Source: Paracoccaceae bacterium
GTDB taxonomy: Bacteria; Pseudomonadota; Alphaproteobacteria; Rhodobacterales; Rhodobacteraceae
Length of the DNA: 6,528 bases
Direction of reading: 5' to 3'
NCBI GenBank assembly: GCA_007120685.1
Contig: SKNG01000007.1
Coordinates: 1-6,528, forward strand
The position numbers and the translations under genes were made by a program. Shown here in pieces: positions 1 through 5,320 of this stretch. The notes beneath the pieces were generated by a model. The model did no database searches and was not told where the DNA came from. It saw only the letters and a list, made by a program, of their open reading frames with translations. Position 1 is the stretch's first letter; the number at the start of each line of letters is the position of its first letter.

Positions 1-278
1 CGGTATAGATCTCCCCACCCTCCCTGCTGACGCAAGAAGGGAAAAGTGGCTGGATTTTACTCCGCCCGCAGCAGGACTATCCCGCCGCTACCGTGGCCTA
101 ATTTTGCACCGTCGTTCCCAGAAGAGGGCAGATCGCCGAGGGGAAATGTGATCATCCGGGATCGAACAGCTAGGCGGGAAAGCTGGTCGGCGAGCATGTT
201 GAGCCTCTTGGAGCGATACCCGTCAAGTTACACGGCTGCGTCCAGTCTGCAAGCTTGCCGCAACTTCCAGATCCATCC
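1..278. other. Left edge, no confident gene
   Basis: I see no convincing gene, RNA or attachment-site copy in this stretch. Plus-strand reading frames here have arginine/serine/proline-rich translations typical of shadow frames, and the longest needs a GTG start with no ribosome site. The only candidate is a 46-codon minus-strand frame, listed separately. A direct-repeat copy of the tRNA 3' end, expected at the left end of the element, is not present. The element therefore probably continues beyond the left edge. Confidence 0.5.
57..197 (-). CDS. Possible 46-residue ORF, unrecognised
   Basis: A short minus-strand frame begins at an ATG preceded by a good ribosome site, AGAGG, six bases upstream. 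An in-frame TAA lies a few codons before the start, so it cannot be longer. The translation begins MLADQLSRLAVRSRM and ends GGIVLLRAE. It has no recognisable domain, signal peptide or membrane segment. It lies downstream of, and in the same direction as, the minus-strand gene ending at 294, so it could be a second gene of that unit. The ribosome site is the only positive evidence, and a chance frame is at least as likely. Confidence 0.2.
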   Translation of the reverse strand: MLADQLSRLAVRSRMITFPLGDLPSSGNDGAKLGHGSGGIVLLRAE

Positions 279-294
279 GCCGACAATTGTCGGC
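279..294. repeat. Perfect 16-base palindrome
   Basis: GCCGACAATTGTCGGC is a perfect inverted repeat. Its last base is the first plus-strand base of the stop codon of the minus-strand gene. It could fold as a 6-base-pair stem with an AATT loop at the end of that transcript, but no T-run follows on the minus strand, so it is not a classical terminator. A two-fold symmetric site with no spacer also suits a dimeric DNA-binding protein. The role is not established by the sequence. Confidence 0.6.
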
Positions 295-572
295 TAGCGA
301 AGTCCAAGAGCCCGCCGGAACTTTTTCCGTTCGCGTTGCATCCGCTGCATGATAACTTCATTATCGGGCCGCCCCTTGGGCAGCACGTCGTCATCGCGCA
401 GCTTGCCCCCGGTGGCCCATGCCAGCGCGTCGTCAGGCAGCGGTAAGCCTTCAGCTTGCGCGTGCAGAAGTATCGACATGCAGGCGACCTCTATCGGGAG
501 CCCCCGCGCTACGCATTCTGCCACCAGTTGCCCGGCTTCCTGCCGGGCATGTTCAAGTTTCACTAGGTCCAT
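294..572 (-). CDS. Small unrecognised protein, divergent from the head operon
   Basis: A 92-residue protein is read away from the head-gene operon. I do not recognise its family. The first 45 or so residues look helical, with alternating acidic and hydrophobic positions (MDLVKLEHARQEAGQLVAE), and include a short hydrophobic stretch around residues 29-38. The C terminus is strongly basic (QRMQRERKKFRRALGLR), which could contact nucleic acid. There is no signal peptide or clear membrane span. I chose the ATG at 572 because AAAAGGG lies just upstream of it; an earlier in-frame ATG at 596 would add eight residues but lacks a ribosome site and lies inside a tandem repeat. The composition looks like real protein, unlike the opposite-strand frames. 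Its position opposite a MerR-like gene fits an element control or accessory gene, but that is inference. Confidence 0.6.
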   Translation of the reverse strand: MDLVKLEHARQEAGQLVAECVARGLPIEVACMSILLHAQAEGLPLPDDALAWATGGKLRDDDVLPKGRPDNEVIMQRMQRERKKFRRALGLR

Positions 573-590
573 GGTCAGCCCTTTTGGTGC

Positions 591-640
591 GGTCATCTGA
601 TCAAGCGGGGACTGGTCATCCCACTGAACAAGCGGGCAGG
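591..640. repeat. Imperfect tandem direct repeat in the divergent region
   Basis: Two head-to-tail units each contain GGTCATC, then TGA, then CAAGCGGG. GGTCATC occurs at 591-597 and 614-620, 23 bases apart. CAAGCGGG occurs at 602-609 and 629-636, 27 bases apart. The units lie between two divergently read genes, next to the start of the minus-strand gene, where operators are expected. They may be binding sites for the MerR-like protein encoded at 747 or for another regulator; two imperfect copies are few for replication iterons. Confidence 0.55.
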
Positions 641-654
641 CCGAAGCCTGCCTG
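633..654. promoter_or_regulatory. GC-rich hairpin in the divergent region
   Basis: GGCAGGC (635-641) pairs perfectly with GCCTGCC (646-652) around a CGAA tetraloop. The stem extends by a G-T and a C-G pair to 633-654. No T-run follows on either strand, and no gene ends toward it, so a simple terminator is unlikely. It lies in the leader upstream of the head-gene operon and could act as a leader hairpin or a protein-binding structure. Confidence 0.5.
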
Positions 655-733
655 AGTCGCCCACTATGCCATTTGCCCTAGCAGGTTCGTTATTGCGAAT
701 CAACTCCAATGGAGGTATGGAGTCGATAGGGCA

Positions 734-740
734 AGAGGGA
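734..740 (+). promoter_or_regulatory. Ribosome site that fixes the start of the MerR-like gene
   Basis: AGAGGGA lies six bases before the ATG at 747, near-ideal spacing. In-frame ATGs at 666 and 717 are possible, but 666 has no ribosome site and 717 directly abuts GGAGGT with no spacer. The start at 747 is therefore preferred. Confidence 0.75.
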
Positions 741-746
741 ACCGAC

Positions 747-1292
747 ATGACCGCCTATCGCATCGCCGACCTGACCGCCGCCTTCTCGCGGATCGACGCC
801 ACCCCGGATGACCGGGTGCCACAACTCGACAAGCGCCTGCGCAACCTTGTGTCGCGGCACTACCTGCCGCCCGCCGAACGGCAAGGCCGGGCCGACCTTT
901 TCAGTCTGCCGACTGTCTGCGCGCTGCGTTTGGCGGAACGAGCGACGGTCTTCGGGCTGGATCGGGTGCAACTTGACGACTTGCTGCGCTTCCTTCAATC
1001 GGCCCCGGATCATCCGATCCGCTGGCGCGAGGGTGACGGCTTCCGCGAAGCACTGACCCGCATTGAAATTGCCTTGGAGCGTGCGCGGGTCGGTGAAGAC
1101 TTCCACATTGGCCTCGCCATGGGCCGTGAGGGCGTAGCCGTTCCCACCGCATGGTGGCAGCCTGAGCCCGTCACGCCCGGTGCCGCTGCAATCCTCGACA
1201 CGATGGCGCAAGACCGTCCCGAGCCTGACGCCGTGTTCCGCCTGCCTGCCGGGCGTCTGATCCGCGAGCTTCTGGGCGCGCTGGGGGCTTGA
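747..1292 (+). CDS. MerR-like winged-helix protein, first gene of the head operon
   Basis: This 181-residue protein opens the operon. Residues about 28-85 resemble a MerR-type winged helix: DKRLRNLVSRHYLPPAERQG, then a short aromatic turn (ADLFSLP), a second helix (CALRLAERATVFGLD) and a capping helix (VQLDDLLRFLQ). The remainder (about 95-181) is acidic to neutral with no recognised domain, ending in a helical segment (GRLIRELLGALGA). It stops three bases before the portal start, so the two are probably translationally coupled. In lambda-like head operons this position, just before the portal, belongs to terminase genes. The lambda small terminase Nu1 also has an N-terminal winged-helix DNA-binding domain and a similar length. 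The protein could therefore be a transcription regulator of the element or a diverged small-terminase-like packaging protein. The fold call is fairly secure; the role is not. Confidence 0.7.
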   Translation: MTAYRIADLTAAFSRIDATPDDRVPQLDKRLRNLVSRHYLPPAERQGRADLFSLPTVCALRLAERATVFGLDRVQLDDLLRFLQSAPDHPIRWREGDGFREALTRIEIALERARVGEDFHIGLAMGREGVAVPTAWWQPEPVTPGAAAILDTMAQDRPEPDAVFRLPAGRLIRELLGALGA

Positions 1293-1295
1293 TCC

Positions 1296-2636
1296 ATGCG
1301 CCTGCCCGCCGCCCTTAGCCGCTTGCTGGGCCGCACTGCGCCGCCCCTGCACGTTCGCCGTTTCGATGGCGCGACGGGCGGGCGGCGCGGCTGGGGCGCG
1401 GGCACGTTCGGGCGCCTCGGCACCGAAACGGCGGCGGCGGGGCCGACCCTGCGCACCCGCGCTAGATACCTTGCTGCAAATAACCCGTGGTGTTCGACGG
1501 CGATTGCAAACTGGACCGGGGCATTGATCGGCGCGGGCATCGAACCAACCGGCGAGCCCGAGGCCGTCGCGGTCTATAACCTCTGGGCCGATCAGGCCGA
1601 CGCTGACGGCAGAACGGATTTTCGGGGCCTTCAAGCCCAGATTGCGCAAAGCATGGTCATAGATGGCGAGTCCTTTGTGCAGGTCATCGACACGCCGGAA
1701 GGGCCGCGCTTGCGTCAGATTCCGGCGGAACTGGTCGATGAAAGCCTGACCGTTGACCGTGGCGACGGGCGATTCATCGTCAGCGGAATCGAGTTCAACG
1801 CCGATGGCACGCGAGCGGCCTATCACGTCTTGCCCGCCAGACCGACCGACGTTTTCGCCACCAGCGCCACGCCCGTTCGCATCCCGGCCCGCGAAATTCT
1901 GCACGTCTTCCGCCCGCTGGGGCCGGGACAGGTTCGCGGCGTCAGTTGGCTTGCGCCCGTGATCCTTCCGGCGGGCGAGTTCGACCAGTTGTGCGACGCC
2001 CTCTTGATGGGCGCGAAAGTCGCCGCCATGCACGCCGGATTCGTGGTGGACGTGAACGGACTCGGCACGGCATCCGATCTGTGGGACGGGGAGTCCCAGC
2101 CCAGCATCGAACCCGGAACGATGGTTCGCTTACCCGGCAATACCGATGTGAAGTTCAATTCGCCGGGCCAGATCAACGAGATAGGCGCGTTCCTGCGCCT
2201 GAATTTGCAACAACTGGCCGCCGGTCTGGGCCTGCCCGAGCATCTGTTGTCGGGCGACCTGACCAATGCAAATTATTCGAGCCTGCGCGCCGGGCTGCTG
2301 CCCTTCCGCCAGCGTGTGGAGCAAATCCAGTATCACAGCCTTGTTCCGCAACTGCTGGGGCCGATCTGGCGCGAAGTCATTGGCTGGGCCGCCGCCGCTG
2401 GTGATTTGCCCGAGTTCGAGTCCGACCCGCGCCGCTTCCTTCAAGTCGAATGGCTGCCGCCTGCCTTCCTTCAGGTTGACCCTGCGAAGGCCGTGCAGGC
2501 CGACGTGCTGGAACTGCAACACGGTCTGACCAGCCGCCGGAAGCTGGTGGCCGCGCGCGGATGGTCGCTGGCCGATCTGGACGCCGAACTGGCGGCAGAA
2601 GGCTGGCAGAAGCCGAAGGGGGCCGCCAATGAATGA
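1296..2636 (+). CDS. Phage portal protein, lambda family
   Basis: The portal forms the dodecameric ring at one vertex of the phage head, through which DNA enters and to which the terminase and connector dock. Several features match the lambda gpB-type family: an N-terminal RARYLAANNPW segment (about 55-65), a GESFVQV strand after a helical region (about 124-130), GQVRGVSWLAPV (211-222), the ANYSSLRAG motif (325-333), and WLPPAFLQVDPAK near the end (386-398). At 446 residues it is somewhat shorter than lambda gpB (about 530), with the central core apparently complete. The first 50 residues are rich in arginine and glycine. It overlaps the next gene by eight bases. No large terminase precedes it, which is unusual. 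Confidence 0.93.
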   Translation: MRLPAALSRLLGRTAPPLHVRRFDGATGGRRGWGAGTFGRLGTETAAAGPTLRTRARYLAANNPWCSTAIANWTGALIGAGIEPTGEPEAVAVYNLWADQADADGRTDFRGLQAQIAQSMVIDGESFVQVIDTPEGPRLRQIPAELVDESLTVDRGDGRFIVSGIEFNADGTRAAYHVLPARPTDVFATSATPVRIPAREILHVFRPLGPGQVRGVSWLAPVILPAGEFDQLCDALLMGAKVAAMHAGFVVDVNGLGTASDLWDGESQPSIEPGTMVRLPGNTDVKFNSPGQINEIGAFLRLNLQQLAAGLGLPEHLLSGDLTNANYSSLRAGLLPFRQRVEQIQYHSLVPQLLGPIWREVIGWAAAAGDLPEFESDPRRFLQVEWLPPAFLQVDPAKAVQADVLELQHGLTSRRKLVAARGWSLADLDAELAAEGWQKPKGAANE

Positions 2637-2829
2637 GGCCGCCATTCGCAAGAAACTGACCCGCCTGCGCGCTTCGGATGAACGCCACACGGGCCGCACC
2701 CTGACCGTGCGCGCCGACCGGGCCAGCCTGTTCCGCAATCCCGAAACCGGTAAGGCCGAAGGGCCGGAGTCGCCCTTCGCCCGCCAGATCATCGCCCGCG
2801 AAAGGGAAGTCGCCCGATGGAAAGCCTGA
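2629..2829 (+). CDS. Small unrecognised protein between portal and protease
   Basis: A 66-residue, charged protein starts inside the end of the portal gene (8-base overlap) and ends 13 bases inside the protease-capsid gene. These couplings and an AAGGGGG-type ribosome site about seven bases before the ATG support real expression. The sequence is helical and basic at the start (AAIRKKLTRLRASDERHTG) and at the end (ARQIIAREREVARWKA), with a loop-like centre (NPETGKAEGPESP). It is not obviously gpW, which is encoded further along. Position suggests a minor head or connector role, but I do not recognise a family. Confidence 0.72.
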   Translation: MNEAAIRKKLTRLRASDERHTGRTLTVRADRASLFRNPETGKAEGPESPFARQIIAREREVARWKA

Positions 2830-4568
2830 CCCGCACGGCCACCTTCGGGGCCACGTCCTACAACGCCGAAACCCGGACATTCAGTGCCGTGGTGGCGACG
2901 GACTCGCCCGTCCTGCGCCATGATGCCAATGGCCCGTTTCTCGAAATCCTGCCCGCCGACGCCTTCGACCTGTCGGCCCAGAATTTGCCCGTTCTCGACT
3001 CGCACAACACCTCGACCGTGCGGGCCGTTCTCGGGCGAACCCTCTCCATCCGGCGCGAAGGTGCCGAGATCGTCGCCGACGTTCAGTTGAGCACCGCCGA
3101 AGATGTAGGCCCCATCGGGCAGCGGATCGCGGACGGGACGCTGCGCGGCGTGTCTCTGGGCTACCGGGTCGCCGGATGGAGTCCGGGGCGGAACGGCGGG
3201 CAGCGGACCAAGACCGCCCTGCGCGTCATTCCGCGTGAAATCACCCTGACAAGCAACCCCGCCGACCCCAATGCAAAGGTGCGAACCATGGAACAAGAAA
3301 CCCTCGAAACCGAAGACCGCGCCGCGCTGATCGCGCGTGTTCGCGCTGCCCACAACCTGCCCGAGGAATGGGCGACTCGCATGGCCGACGCTGGCGACGA
3401 AATCAGCGACGACCAAATCCGGCAGGATGCCCGCGAAACCGCGCTGGCCGCCCGTCAGACCCGCACCGCCCCTGTGATCCGCACCGCCACCCCGGCGCAG
3501 GATGACCCGGCGGTGATCCGCAACCGACAAGCCGAGGCGCTGGCCGCGCGCATGGGCGGCGAAGCCCCGTCCGACGCTGCCCGGCCCTTCATGGGCTATG
3601 GGCTGGCCGACCACGCCCGCGAAGCCCTTGCCCGTGCTGGCGTCGCCACCCGCGCGCTGGGCACCGAGGAACTGATGACCCGCGCCATGCACGGCACCAG
3701 CGACTTCCCGGCCCTGCTGACCGAGTCGGGCAACCGGGTGCTGACCGGGGCCTATCGGCGCGCTGAAAGCCCGCTGAAAACCATTGCCCGGCAGCGCACG
3801 GCCACTGACTTCCGGCCCCTGTCGGTGCTGAAGCTGGGCGAGTTCAGCGGCCTCAAGAAGGTCAGCGAACACGGCGAGATCAAGGCCATGACCACGGGCG
3901 AAGCCAAGGAAGGCTACGCCCTTGAGACCTTCGGCGGCACCTTCGCATTGAGCCGCAAGGCGCTGGTGAACGATGATCTGGGTGCCTTTGGCCGGTGGTC
4001 CGAAATGATGGGCCGGGCCGCCGCCGAAACGGAAGCCGCGCAACTTCTGGGGCTGCTGACGCAGGCGAGCGGGGCCGGGCCGATCATGGGCGAAGATGGC
4101 AAGCGCCTGTTCCATGCCGACCACGGGAACCTCACCCAGACCGGGGCAGCGCCCGACGAGTCGACGCTGACGGCGGCCCGGAAGGCCCTGCGAACCATGA
4201 AAGGGCTGGACGGCAAGACCCCGATCAGCGCCACGCCGCGCTTTATCCTTGTCGGCCCCGAACTGGAAACCGACGTGGAAAAGCTGCTGGCCTCGATCTA
4301 CGCCACCACCACCGACGACGTGAACCCGCACGCGGGCAAGCTGTCCCTGCTGGTCGAACCCCGGCTGGGCACCTCCAAAGCGTGGTGGGTGTTCAGCGAC
4401 CCGGCGGTGATGCCCGTGATCGAGTATGCCTATCTGTCTAGCGCCCCCGGCCCGCAACTGGCGTCGCGGGATGGCTGGGAAGTGCTGGGCCGTGAGTTCC
4501 GAGTCGTGCTCGACTTCGGTTGCGGCGCGACCGACTGGCGCGGCGCGTTCTGCAACCCCGGCGAGTAA
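2817..4568 (+). CDS. Prohead protease / major capsid protein fusion
   Basis: A single 583-residue polypeptide joins two head proteins. Residues about 1-155 resemble the HK97-type prohead protease (Peptidase S78/U35): the likely catalytic His63 lies in LDSHN, the likely nucleophile Ser113 in LRGVSLGY, and the strand REITLTSNPADPNA closes the domain. Residues about 157-290 are charged, helical and alanine/arginine-rich, as expected for a scaffold segment removed during maturation. Residues about 290-583 resemble the Mu gpT-like major head subunit (HK97 fold): GYALETFGGTFALSRKALVN with DDLGAF (about 367-391), then RLFHADHGNLT (about 430-440), then a C-terminal domain with WWVFSD and GWEVLGREF. 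Protease-capsid fusions of this kind are known in alphaproteobacterial prophages. A second start inside the gene (3288) may give a separate scaffold-capsid product. The start at 2817 overlaps the previous gene; the next gene begins five bases after the stop. Confidence 0.92.
   Translation: MESLTRTATFGATSYNAETRTFSAVVATDSPVLRHDANGPFLEILPADAFDLSAQNLPVLDSHNTSTVRAVLGRTLSIRREGAEIVADVQLSTAEDVGPIGQRIADGTLRGVSLGYRVAGWSPGRNGGQRTKTALRVIPREITLTSNPADPNAKVRTMEQETLETEDRAALIARVRAAHNLPEEWATRMADAGDEISDDQIRQDARETALAARQTRTAPVIRTATPAQDDPAVIRNRQAEALAARMGGEAPSDAARPFMGYGLADHAREALARAGVATRALGTEELMTRAMHGTSDFPALLTESGNRVLTGAYRRAESPLKTIARQRTATDFRPLSVLKLGEFSGLKKVSEHGEIKAMTTGEAKEGYALETFGGTFALSRKALVNDDLGAFGRWSEMMGRAAAETEAAQLLGLLTQASGAGPIMGEDGKRLFHADHGNLTQTGAAPDESTLTAARKALRTMKGLDGKTPISATPRFILVGPELETDVEKLLASIYATTTDDVNPHAGKLSLLVEPRLGTSKAWWVFSDPAVMPVIEYAYLSSAPGPQLASRDGWEVLGREFRVVLDFGCGATDWRGAFCNPGE
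3275..3290 (+). promoter_or_regulatory. Internal ribosome site and start at the protease/capsid border
   Basis: AAAGGTG (3275-3281) is followed after six bases by an in-frame ATG (3288-3290) encoding Met158 of the fusion. This falls just after the protease domain ends (NPADPNAKVRT) and where the scaffold-like segment begins (MEQETLETEDRAALIARVR). Translation from here would make a 426-residue scaffold-capsid protein without the protease, resembling the nested lambda C/Nu3 arrangement. Spacing and position are good, but use of this start is inferred. Confidence 0.5.
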
Positions 4569-4573
4569 CCGCC

Positions 4574-4789
4574 ATGGCGACGCTGGGCGAATTGATCCAG
4601 ATGCGGGCCGAACTGTTCAAGGCCCGCATGAATGGCGCGCGGGAAATCCGCGACCAGAACGGCGAAACCATCGTTTTCAAAGGTGACGCCGAGATGGCCC
4701 GCGCCCTTGCAGCACTCGATTCCGAAATCGCCGCCGCCCAGCGTCGCCCCTCGAACACCATCCGCTTCCGAACCTCGAAAGGACTCTGA
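4574..4789 (+). CDS. gpW-like head-tail connector
   Basis: This 71-residue protein matches the pattern of lambda gpW, which plugs the portal after packaging and provides the platform for tail attachment. Lines of similarity include an N-terminal helix (MATLGELIQMRAELFKARMN), a beta hairpin around REIRDQNGETIVFKGD, a second helix (MARALAALDSEIAAAQ) and a basic tail ending IRFRTSKGL. Lambda gpW has 68 residues in the same helix-hairpin-helix order. It begins five bases after the capsid gene and ends one base before the cement gene. Its presence means the particle is expected to receive a tail, although no tail gene is visible here. The start at 4574 is preferred over the upstream in-frame ATG at 4520, which lies inside the capsid gene. 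Confidence 0.82.
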   Translation: MATLGELIQMRAELFKARMNGAREIRDQNGETIVFKGDAEMARALAALDSEIAAAQRRPSNTIRFRTSKGL

Positions 4790-4790
4790 A

Positions 4791-5114
4791 ATGCGCAACT
4801 ATATCCAGCCGGGCAACACCATCACCGTGTCCGCCCCCGATGATATCGAAGGGGGCGAGATCGTCGCTATGGGCGATCTGATCGGCGTGGCCGCCGGGGA
4901 CGCCGAAACCGGGGCCGATCTGGACCTTGTTCTTGTCGGCGTGTTCGACTTGGCCAAGGTTTCGACCGACGCAATCACCATCGGGCAAGCGGTCTATGTG
5001 GCCGGGGGCGTGGTGACGACCGACGATGACTCCGGGGCCAATCCCTTCCTTGGCCATGCCGTCACCGCCGCCCTGAACCCGTCGGCCAGTGTGCATGTGC
5101 GCTTGAAGGGATGA
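4791..5114 (+). CDS. DUF2190-type capsid decoration (cement) protein
   Basis: This 107-residue protein has the features of the DUF2190 / phage cement family, small beta-rich proteins that bind the outside of mature heads and stabilise them. It opens MRNYIQPGNTITVSAP, followed by short strands with conserved-type turns (GDLIGVAAGDAETGADLDL, VGVFDLAK), the motif TIGQAVYVAGGVVT, and a C-terminal strand (ASVHVRLKG). AAAGGA lies seven bases before the ATG, which follows the gpW-like stop by one base. An extended frame from 4632 is possible only by reading through the connector gene in another frame and is rejected. Position after the capsid and connector genes fits a head-completion role. Confidence 0.87.
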   Translation: MRNYIQPGNTITVSAPDDIEGGEIVAMGDLIGVAAGDAETGADLDLVLVGVFDLAKVSTDAITIGQAVYVAGGVVTTDDDSGANPFLGHAVTAALNPSASVHVRLKG

Positions 5115-5116
5115 CC

Positions 5117-5320
5117 ATGGCAAGCCGTCCTTCCACCTTCCGGCAGACAGACGTTGAGCGGGCCTTGAAAGCGGCCTGCAAGGCGGGCGTGTCTGTCCGG
5201 GCGGTGGAAGTGACCAAAGACGGCACAATCCGGGTTATCATGGCAGACGAGTCGGCCCAGATGCCGACTGATTCCCCGTTCGATGAATGGAAGGCGAAGC
5301 GAAATGCGCGTCAGACTTAA
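5117..5320 (+). CDS. Small protein coupled to the integrase
   Basis: This 67-residue protein begins MASRPSTFRQTDVERALKAA, a short helix-forming segment, followed by a small strand pair (RAVEVTKDGTIRVIM), a polar linker and a basic end (FDEWKAKRNARQT). From memory, similar short proteins often precede tyrosine integrases in alphaproteobacterial elements, but I know of no established function. Its 17-base overlap with the integrase gene and its small, basic nature make a recombination accessory role, such as an excision factor, a reasonable guess. I chose the ATG at 5117 because GAAGGG lies six bases upstream of it and would abut the alternative ATG at 5111, which would overlap the cement gene by four bases. 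Confidence 0.75.
   Translation: MASRPSTFRQTDVERALKAACKAGVSVRAVEVTKDGTIRVIMADESAQMPTDSPFDEWKAKRNARQT

Noticed and set aside
80..100. CCGCTACC at about 88-95 as a left attachment-site copy
   Set aside because: It matches only eight bases of the tRNA end and is in inverted orientation, whereas attL must be a direct repeat of attR.
146..175. T-arm-like GTTCGATCCC on the minus strand suggesting a second tRNA
   Set aside because: The bases flanking the loop do not pair into a T-stem, and no acceptor or anticodon stem can be built around it.
690..2033. Long minus-strand open frame opposite the regulator and portal
   Set aside because: It is a shadow of high-GC coding DNA: low-complexity arginine/glycine/alanine translation, no ribosome site, and strong family matches on the plus strand.
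2130..4457. 775-codon minus-strand open frame opposite portal, protease and capsid
   Set aside because: It is opposite recognised head genes, and its composition is typical of antisense frames in high-GC DNA.
4632..4790. N-terminal extension of the cement protein
   Set aside because: The extension reads through the connector gene in another frame, its composition is shadow-like, and a good ribosome site marks the start at 4791.
1296..5114. Gene transfer agent cluster
   Set aside because: The genes sit beside an intact integrase and tRNA target, which GTA clusters lack, and the Mu gpT-like fused capsid does not resemble the Rhodobacter GTA head genes as I know them.
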